Source: Siphonodentalium dalli
Taxonomy: Eukaryota > Mollusca > Scaphopoda > Gadilida > Siphonodentaliidae
Assembly (NCBI GenBank): GCA_032622095.1
Contig: CP136069.1
Coordinates: 188,347,122 to 188,411,121, forward strand
Reading direction: 5' to 3'
DNA: 64,000 nt
The position numbers were made by a program, and so were the translations under genes. Every line of letters starts with the position of its first letter. Position 1 is the stretch's first letter. Below, piece after piece: positions 1 to 7,397 of the stretch. A model generated the notes under the pieces. It saw nothing but the letters and a program-made list of their open reading frames with translations. It was not told the DNA's origin and did not search any database.

Positions 1-1155
1 ATGTACATACACATATAGTTGTTATTGGATCGGGGGTGAGTGAGTGAGGGGGGTGTCATCAGAGAGAAGCAAATGACAATTTGAAAATCAATTGTTTCGG
101 TACTTTTCAACAATCGTTCTGCCTGTGTGACGATTTCCGGCTCGTGTGCTATAGCAAAGGCGTCAATGACACATTTTGGGAAATCGGAATATCTCACTGA
201 TAATTCCATCTGATTGAGCTCATCGAAAAAACCCTAAATACCAAATTTCAGTTCGATATCTTGAAACATGTAAGAGAAATCCATCGACATTGTTTTCTAT
301 TGTAAATTCTCTTTGCAATTTGGCGAACCCTTTGAGGAACAGAGTTTGATTGACGTATGTTCACGTTATCTACATCAGAGTTCCTCGGTCGTTTGGTGTC
401 AAACCAAGTGTACGATGGATCAGGGCATGCCCGACTTGATAGGAATAGCCCTTTATGTGATCAAAATCTGTTTCCAATTATCAGATCTGTACGGTGTATA
501 CGTTGACCTCTTAGAGAGTTTGAACTCTAAGTAACGCCCACAAAGCACATCAATTTCCACCACATATATTCAAATGGCTGTATCTCATAGACGTCTCAAC
601 GTGCGGAGCTATGCGATACATCGTTTGGACGGATACATCATCGGCTACTCCATGATGTACAAGTTGAATATATACTCATAACGATAATTCAACTATTAAA
701 GGGCACATGTCAACAAAGTGACTCAATTTTGTTTGGTTTCCATTAATCATGATATTCGAATTAAACACAAGTTTTGGAGAAAGAGCGAATTTGACAATGA
801 CGTCGCCCTGATTCAACCCAAAAATGTCATTGGCACATGCTGTAATGAACGACCTTGATTGACCTTGACCGTGCCCTATAATTTTGCCAAATGTCATTTT
901 TGTGGTTACCAATATCTGTGCTACATACTCACATAAAATTCATCGGCATGTGACATATTTAATTTTTTTCAGAATTCTATGGACGAATATGTTCATTTAA
1001 GGGAGAATCACCCTGTTATATATATATATAAATAATATAACCATGCATAAGCTGTCAATCCACATAATATACTATAAAATCATTGGTTGTCACACATTTA
1101 GCTATTAAAGTTATTTCTCAATAACCTAAATTTCTTGATTACTTTCCCCGCAACA
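1..1155. other. intergenic, no gene recognised
   Basis: All six frames carry only short open stretches without recognisable motifs. A short (TA)n run lies near 1018-1032. I see no repeat shared with the rest of the window. Confidence 0.5.
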
Positions 1156-1158
1156 GAA

Positions 1159-1359
1159 ATGGTAGCAGCGTCGAGTGGCCACGCCTATTTCGCGTGCCTA
1201 AAAATGTACCTGGAAACTGTTCGATACTTCCTACGATTTAACATGAAATATCGGTGCTGCATCATAATTCTTTCGGGTATGACTGTATTGACAATAACCG
1301 TAGGCATACTAGATGCTAATGTTCAGTGCACAAGTAACCAGACAAATCAACAATATTGA
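1159..1359 (+). CDS. possible first coding exon with a transmembrane anchor (weak)
   Basis: An ATG at 1159 follows an acceptor-like pyrimidine stretch ending in CAG at 1154-1156. It opens a 66-codon frame. The predicted peptide has a basic and aromatic N-terminus, then a hydrophobic stretch of about 20 residues (isoleucine, leucine, valine, threonine rich) after an R-C-C, then a polar tail with two N-x-[ST] sites. That layout resembles the cytoplasmic tail and anchor of a type II membrane protein such as a Golgi glycosyltransferase. A GTAA donor-like site lies at 1334, so the frame might splice before its stop at 1357. No downstream exon was identified and there is no homology evidence, so this may be a chance ORF. 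Confidence 0.15.
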   Translation: MVAASSGHAYFACLKMYLETVRYFLRFNMKYRCCIIILSGMTVLTITVGILDANVQCTSNQTNQQY

Positions 1360-1789
1360 ACATTGCAAAGAAGTGAACACTGAAATTAAAACCAACACGG
1401 TTTTGTGTCATCGCGGTCGAATATATCAATCCCACGTGCAACTATACAGCTGCTCTGCGTGTGATAAGTTGCGAATAGCCAATCAAAAACGCTGAATTTC
1501 CGACGCGATTTCATTAATCGATGAGCACCAGTTTTGAGTGACATGTGTCTCTTTCAACTTAACGCGCGTTATAGAATTTATCTTCAAAATGTTCTGTTAT
1601 AACTGCATAACCTTTATGGCTTTATTCAAACAAGAGTTATTCTTAAATAACATATATACTCGTCTAATTTGTGTGATTTGAATGTTGTCGTTTCTGGTTC
1701 GATCAATTTGAAAAATTAATGACATTCACCAGCATCGATGTTAAAATCCAATATTTTTTTCAAGTGAGGTAATGTTATGTTAACCAGAG

Positions 1790-2326
1790 ATATAATTTTA
1801 ATTGAATCAAACGAAAATGTAACTCTCTGAAATTAAACTGAACTGAATGGTCAACGCGTTGTCATGCGGCCCATTCTCAAGCACCAATTTTTCTCTTTTG
1901 ATAAATAACTTATTTGTCGAACACTCATATTGTTCATATATGTTTTCATGATCACTATTTGTGGCATCCTTCGTTAAAGTTTGTCTCAGAGTTGAAACTC
2001 ATTGTGTTAAAAGAATGTTCTTCTACGTGATATAGTTGCAAGGAGTTAAGGATGAAGTACCGTACAATTACGGTACGAAACGTCTGCGTAAAGTCGTCGA
2101 CTGATTACGGTAGTTATTACACAGGTCGAGCACACATCCAAGACGAGCTTTACCAGGTCAGGCACATCCTGAATTCCACTAATATAGTGGTATTCCACTA
2201 TTACAGTGGTATATGTCCATTGCCGTTTTGTGAGTTTGATAAAAGGGGGATAATCCAAAATCATATTTCACACAAATTATTTCAAAATCAGTGTCGCATT
2301 AATTCGGTACCATACAGTGTATCAGA
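1790..2326 (+). repeat. dispersed repeat family A, left fragment
   Basis: This stretch matches parts of 31270-31690 and of the interrupted copy at 45050-48420. Shared landmarks are a CCAACGCGTTGTCACGC-like block, a run reading CCCATTCTCAAGAACC, and at the right end short palindromes of the form CCACTATTATAGTGG, followed by TTTTGTGAATTTGATAAAAG. The repeat resumes at 13465 beyond the nested insertions. The 48.4-kb copy shows the uninterrupted joint. Confidence 0.6.
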
Positions 2327-2608
2327 TATATGAGGGTACCACCCCCTCCCCCCTGAATCCTGAATACCAGTTAATTTTGGGGTGTGAATCCTGAATACAT
2401 GTTAAGAAATAATATGCTATAAATGACATACAAATTGACTGTTTTAATATCAGACAGATACAAGTCATACAAGCAGAAGTTACATAGACACATTATGATC
2501 CATTATACCTGACATGATATTGAAGTAGAGTATTGTGGGCGTTATGAGGCCGTTATGATACGATTAATGATACTTTATGATGGCATGGTGTCGAATATGC
2601 CCAAGAAG

Positions 2609-2613
2609 CTATT
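2609..2613. repeat. target-site duplication CTATT, left copy
   Basis: CTATT here and at 13274-13278 directly flank the two LTRs. A perfect 5-bp duplication is the usual size for Ty3/gypsy integrases. Confidence 0.8.
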
Positions 2614-2833
2614 ATAGTAAACTTACTGGTATTGACTTGTCGTGGCGATAGATCCTCCAGCAAGTTTACATCCACGATTTCGCTCGTAGATGAACGTCGA
2701 TTCTTCAGAGATAAATCAATCTGGTTTCTTGTTCAAGAGTAAGGTTTCAGTCTGAGGTCTCGGGTCACGTGGTCCTGACGTCATTGGCTGCCTTCTTGGG
2801 GATTAACCCCGCCCGATTCGCCACTTTACAACA
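2614..2833 (-). repeat. 3' LTR
   Basis: This 220-bp direct repeat matches 13054-13273 at every position I compared. In element sense it begins TGTTGTAAAG and ends TTTACTAT, so the usual terminal CA is absent. The length is short for a gypsy LTR. Confidence 0.85.
2763..2812 (-). promoter_or_regulatory. probable U3 promoter elements in the LTR
   Basis: Read in element sense, a GC box (GGGCGGGG), a CCAAT box, a perfect CRE palindrome TGACGTCA and an E-box CACGTG follow within about 50 bp. The same block is at 13203-13252 in the 5' LTR. This cluster suggests CREB/bZIP and NF-Y responsive transcription. That is inference from motifs only. No TATA box is evident. Confidence 0.45.
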
Positions 2834-2850
2834 CTCTTCCCAATTTTCCA
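2834..2850 (-). other. polypurine tract of the LTR element
   Basis: The bases just upstream of the 3' LTR in element sense read GGAAAATTGGGAAGAG. They are purine except for one TT, and are where plus-strand priming would start. Confidence 0.55.
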
Positions 2851-3318
2851 TTTTTGGAGGGTGCCTTGTATGGTCTGCTTCCTCTGTCTTCTTGTCCCCC
2901 CCTCAGGGGTTCTTTTCTTCTTCAAGGCCTTGGTGTCAGTGGTGTGGGGTATTCCATCCCTCCTCCCTTCCCCACGATGATTGTGTGGTTTCTTCGGTTC
3001 TCTCTTTTGACTATGTGTTATTCATCCCCCTTAGGGGTCTTTATTCTGTTGTCTTGTTCCGTACCGGGGTGTTTGACTATCTGTTATTCATTCCCCAAAC
3101 AGGGGTCAGACTCGTGTAATTTTCTCGGTCCCCATGACGCTGTCTCTCTCTATAATTGGAGGGGAACTCCCATCAACCCTTGTTTTCCATCCAGCATGGC
3201 GATGTGTGTCGATCCTGCCTTAGGTCTGCAAGGGCTACTCCTTCTCTTCATGAGAGGGACAGAATGATGGGACCGAGGCCTTCCGCATCTGTCGTCTCTG
3301 GATATAGTTAGAGGGATC
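2851..3318. other. 3' untranslated region of the LTR element
   Basis: No coding region was identified between the TatD ORF and the polypurine tract. Three copies of the CCCC-N-GGGG inverted repeat occur here (2899, 3027, 3093), showing that this motif is not restricted to coding DNA. Open frames on the other strand show no family features. Confidence 0.5.
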
Positions 3319-6300
3319 TCACAGTCGATATAGGTCACGGGCGTTCTTGACGGTGACCTTTAGGATCTGGTTGACTGTCGACCCTCTCACTTCTGCCATT
3401 AATACAGCAACATCTCCCACCATCGTGGGTACCGTATGTCTTACTCCCAGATTTTTCCCTAGGTATGGAGCATCTGTCTCAGTCAAAAGTCTATTGTCCG
3501 GTACGGCCTGTAGGGCATCTTTTTGGGTCTTGGTGAAATCCCCAACTTTTGCAGTGAACCCAAAATAACATCTGGGAAACGCTTCCCTCCATTTCTCCAC
3601 CATTTCCTTACTGCCGGTGAAACAATGTAGATGTATTGGTTGAAGGGGTGACAAATTTTCTGTTGCCATGATCAATCCCCGGTTGAATACATCTTCGGAG
3701 TCGCCCGATTCCCTTGACCCTCTAAAGTGGAGCACGAGGGGTTTGTCTGTTGTTGCTAGCTCCAGAAGTCTCTGGAAAAGCGATGTTTGTCTCCTCCAGA
3801 ACTCGGGACGAATTGTCCGGTCCAACCCCACTTCGCCAAATGCGGTAACTTCTGGGCGTTGCAGATGGTATTTCATTTGTTTTATCGCTCGGTCCTCCTG
3901 CTCCGGGGCCATTCTCGCCACATGGGTTGGGTGCAAACCGATTGACACTCTTGTCAGGTTGTCCCACTTCTCATCTGAGTCCGGGTAGGTCTCCGGATCG
4001 CAGTATATCACTACTTTCCCTGCCAACCTTATCCCCAAAGAAGGGGTGTCTGCGTGCCTCAAGATGTCATTTAATTCCGTATAAGGTGGCAGTTGCATAG
4101 CTTTCCTCAACCGGTCTAGATGAAAATGGCTATCTATGGCCCACAATGGGACTGATGTGTCCGGTTGTCTCTCCTCGGTTCGTGTCTTCTCCGGAACATT
4201 TGATCTCATGGTCACTTCTATGGTTTGGGGTCTTGTGACTGTTGCTGATGGTTGGGCCCTCATTTTTGGTCTCGAGTCCCCCTTAGGGGTCATCGGCAAA
4301 CTCTGCTCCTGAGTATGTGGCGATCTCATGGTCACTTCTATGGTTTGGGGTCTTGTGACTGTTGCTGATGGTTGGGCCCTCATTTTTGGTCTCGAGTCCC
4401 CTTTAGGGGTCATCGGCAAACTCTGCTCCTGAGGATGTGGTGGCACTATCAATACTGTCCGTCTTGATTTCATCGGCGGCTGGCTTGGTTCTCGATCTGC
4501 CTTATGTATATATCCCTTGGTTGGTGGTCGACTAGCATTTCTAGATTTTAACCCCACAGGGGTGTCTTTTCCACCCAGACTTGTGTCAGGGTAATATTCT
4601 TTAAACCAAGCCGCTCGTTTCCATTCTATCATTTGTTGATACTCCCTAGACTCTGTCTTGTTCATTGATGATACCAGCCAATGTAGTGCCCTCCAATGGA
4701 GTAACCAGGCTGGGCTATTTGCGGTTGGCGAGCTCCAAATTTTTTTAGGGGTATCCCAGGACATACGCTGGCATAATTTCCTCATATCCCCCTCAAGCTC
4801 TTCCGCGACCACTGTTCCGCGTGGGAATTTGTCCTTCACAGATTGGTACATTTCTACTAGAGTTTGGTATCCCATCGTCTCCCCCAATTCTAGCAGTGCC
4901 AACCTTCTCTCATTCGCTTCGGGGCGTGGTCCATATCCCGCATATCCTTGATATGACCACAGTTCTGGTGGTAGGTGATCCCTCAAGTGTCCCTTTAAAG
5001 CCTTGGTGAATAGGCCACATATGTGGCATTTGCTTAGCAACTTCTTGCTTTGATAACCCTGCTCAGGGGATTTGTCACTTCGTTCCTCTCGGGTGAATGC
5101 GGCAGTACTGCCCCTTGGATAGCCCCTATCAGGGGAATTCCTTCGCTCTTCTGTTGTTTTCGCCCGACGGCCCCTATCAGGGGAATTTCCAGCCACACGC
5201 TTCCTTACGCTCGGTTGTTGTCTCGGAGCTGTTTTGGTTACTTGTCCCTCCGGGGATTTGCTCTGGGGCCGATGTACTCTTCCTAGTTTTTCCCTTGGGC
5301 GGGATTCTCTCTCCATTGTTCCGACTGCTTTATCTGAAATATTGGAAGGACGCATACTAATGTTATCCTCGGGAGAACGCATACCCGTGTTATCCTCCTC
5401 CAATAATTTACCTTTCAGGAACAATCGGCGTTCTACTGTCTTTCCCGTTTTCGCTCGTACATCATTGCTCCAGGGGTCATTGGGTGTATATGGCATCATC
5501 TTCCTTGCCCACTCTTCATTGACAAAGAAGGTGCCATCCTTCCTACATTTGGATATCCATCCCATGTCCCCTTTTTCATAAGCCAGATTGTATTGGCTCT
5601 TAATAGTAGCCTCAATGGCAAACTTGCTGATCTGGCCATTTTGCATGCAAGGCCAGCAGGCGCTCATTAGATGGCCGGCTGGTAGTAACTTCCTTTCGTC
5701 CGAGTACCCGTTAATGATCTCTATTGCTTTTACTGTGTGGATCTTCCCATGGGTGGTCTCGACAACTAAGTTTAAAGCCTCCTCATCGGGTACTTCTACA
5801 ATTTGTTTCTTGTTGCCCTCCAATGAGGGAATCTCTGATGCCGGTACTTCATCAACAATGAGGAATTCCTCACTTGATGGGCCCCCCTGACTAGGGGTGA
5901 TATCTACTTGTTCTTTGTCCTCCTTGAGGATCTCATCAATCTCCATATCTTCCTCATGGTTTGATACTACCTCTAACGATAGAATGTCTTTCTTCTGTGG
6001 GTATAGTTGCTCATTGTGGTTGTTAACAACTTTTATAAAGCAATACATTGGGATAACTCCGTCTTTATTCCCTGGACTAAGTATCACATCATTTTCCGAC
6101 ACCAGCAAGGGTATCCCTTCTTTAAGGGTAGTCTCTACGTTCAAATACATCATGACTTGAGCATCTGAACGCATGCCGCTAATTATTTTTTGGTCTCCAG
6201 GTCGTCCTTTAGCAAAATGAATATGGTTTCGCTGCATTTTGCTTAAACCCTTTTCCCTAATAGAGGGCCAGAATTTCTCATAAGTCCCATGTATTGCTAG

Positions 6301-7356
6301 GGGATATTTTCCGGTTGGTTCTCGAGTTATCGTCTTTAAATGGGGGTAACCTATTTCTGTGGTATGCCCCTGCTTGGCTCTAATGAGCCATCCCCGTGGG
6401 CTCTCTATTAAGGACCATCTCTTTTTGCTGTCATTGTGGACTATATCCACTACATCCATTAGGGTTACATCTGCCATTTCCCGTAATCCCAAAAGAGTGG
6501 GCACGAACATGCTGCCATCTTCCTTTGAGACTCTTCCGTCTGCCACCAGATCTTTTCTGTGGCGGAGGATTTTGGCAAATTTTTTCCCCAGCATTTCTCT
6601 TAATATTGTTGTTGTCTCCGCCATTTTTGCTAGTATGGATGTACCCGTTTCTTCTTCAACTGTACTGCCCCGGTTTGGGGATCGGGCATCGGTCTTTGTG
6701 GTCAGTGCTTCCCCCACAGGGGTTGTCACACTCTCCTCGGGTACATGTACCGGTACATTGGTCCGTTGAATATTTTTGATGGACCCTATTGATGTTTTCG
6801 CACCAATGTATGTAGTTTTCCCCGTATGTTGAGATTTCTCTCCTCTCATAGGGCTTTTCCCCCTGTTGGCTTGGATGTTTTGTGAAGTACCACCCCTCGC
6901 TTTTCCTCTATTCATGGTTACCATTTGTCCGGGCCTTGATACATTTCCCCTCCTGGAAGTTCCCCTCCTAGGGGTTTTTCCTCGGTTTGATTGATCGATC
7001 TGGGATATACCTCCCCTCATAGGGGTATTTCCTCGGTTTAATTGGCCGGTCTGGGATATACCTCCCCTCATAGGGGTTTTTCCTAGTTTTCCCTGTGTGT
7101 TCCCATCTTGAGCTGGCTTAGCCACCACTTCACTGAATAGGGGGATCCCCGGGTTGAGGGGATTATCCCTTCCTTCTCCTGTCTGGCCACCCCTCAGGGG
7201 TATAGGCCCTTCTGCTGCCAGTGTTTCCTTCACCGGTGAAGTTCTCATAAGCACCTGGCTATAAAGGGGAACCCCCGGGCGATTCAGGGGATTATCTGTC
7301 TCTCCTTGCCTCCTGTCCTGCAGCCAGGCCCTTTTTGGTGACCCGTCTTCTGACAT
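3319..7356 (-). CDS. LTR-element ORF with Tpt1/KptA-like RNA 2'-phosphotransferase, zinc finger and TatD nuclease domains
   Basis: A single 1345-codon frame starts with ATG 41 bases after the pol stop. Residues 1-250 are low-complexity, rich in R, G, P, S with recurring P-M-R-G-G units. Residues about 256-445 match the Tpt1/KptA family: L-R-H at 264-266, I-R-A-x-Q-G-H ending at H331, H-G-T at 356, R-x-H-I-H-F from 376 and G-M-R at 394. This family removes splice-junction 2'-phosphate from RNA using NAD+. Residues 777-794 form a C-x2-C-x9-H-x3-H finger. A 40-residue unit is tandemly duplicated at about 973-1052. Residues 1071-1345 form a TatD-type metal-dependent nuclease with all expected ligands: H1077, H1079, E1175, H1210, H1244, D1295. 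Domain calls are from motifs, and the role in the element is unknown. The frame is intact, so the protein is probably active if expressed. Expression might use a subgenomic message or reinitiation after pol. Confidence 0.85.
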   Translation of the reverse strand: MSEDGSPKRAWLQDRRQGETDNPLNRPGVPLYSQVLMRTSPVKETLAAEGPIPLRGGQTGEGRDNPLNPGIPLFSEVVAKPAQDGNTQGKLGKTPMRGGISQTGQLNRGNTPMRGGISQIDQSNRGKTPRRGTSRRGNVSRPGQMVTMNRGKARGGTSQNIQANRGKSPMRGEKSQHTGKTTYIGAKTSIGSIKNIQRTNVPVHVPEESVTTPVGEALTTKTDARSPNRGSTVEEETGTSILAKMAETTTILREMLGKKFAKILRHRKDLVADGRVSKEDGSMFVPTLLGLREMADVTLMDVVDIVHNDSKKRWSLIESPRGWLIRAKQGHTTEIGYPHLKTITREPTGKYPLAIHGTYEKFWPSIREKGLSKMQRNHIHFAKGRPGDQKIISGMRSDAQVMMYLNVETTLKEGIPLLVSENDVILSPGNKDGVIPMYCFIKVVNNHNEQLYPQKKDILSLEVVSNHEEDMEIDEILKEDKEQVDITPSQGGPSSEEFLIVDEVPASEIPSLEGNKKQIVEVPDEEALNLVVETTHGKIHTVKAIEIINGYSDERKLLPAGHLMSACWPCMQNGQISKFAIEATIKSQYNLAYEKGDMGWISKCRKDGTFFVNEEWARKMMPYTPNDPWSNDVRAKTGKTVERRLFLKGKLLEEDNTGMRSPEDNISMRPSNISDKAVGTMERESRPREKLGRVHRPQSKSPEGQVTKTAPRQQPSVRKRVAGNSPDRGRRAKTTEERRNSPDRGYPRGSTAAFTREERSDKSPEQGYQSKKLLSKCHICGLFTKALKGHLRDHLPPELWSYQGYAGYGPRPEANERRLALLELGETMGYQTLVEMYQSVKDKFPRGTVVAEELEGDMRKLCQRMSWDTPKKIWSSPTANSPAWLLHWRALHWLVSSMNKTESREYQQMIEWKRAAWFKEYYPDTSLGGKDTPVGLKSRNASRPPTKGYIHKADREPSQPPMKSRRTVLIVPPHPQEQSLPMTPKGDSRPKMRAQPSATVTRPQTIEVTMRSPHTQEQSLPMTPKGDSRPKMRAQPSATVTRPQTIEVTMRSNVPEKTRTEERQPDTSVPLWAIDSHFHLDRLRKAMQLPPYTELNDILRHADTPSLGIRLAGKVVIYCDPETYPDSDEKWDNLTRVSIGLHPTHVARMAPEQEDRAIKQMKYHLQRPEVTAFGEVGLDRTIRPEFWRRQTSLFQRLLELATTDKPLVLHFRGSRESGDSEDVFNRGLIMATENLSPLQPIHLHCFTGSKEMVEKWREAFPRCYFGFTAKVGDFTKTQKDALQAVPDNRLLTETDAPYLGKNLGVRHTVPTMVGDVAVLMAEVRGSTVNQILKVTVKNARDLYRL
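4201..4440 (-). repeat. 120-bp tandem duplication inside the extra ORF
   Basis: Two adjacent 120-bp copies differ at only a few positions. The period is a multiple of three, so it duplicates 40 residues in the linker before the TatD domain. Each copy carries one CCCC-N-AGGGG hairpin. Confidence 0.9.
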
Positions 7357-7397
7357 ATTCTATCCCATGATCAGATCACCTGCAAATAGAGGAGAAA

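Noticed and set aside
2769-3267. Plus-strand frames over the LTR and 3' UTR
   Set aside because: Antisense to a clearly oriented retrotransposon, with no protein features.
5050-6779. Several plus-strand frames of 80 to 136 codons
   Set aside because: Shadows of the 1345-codon minus-strand ORF.
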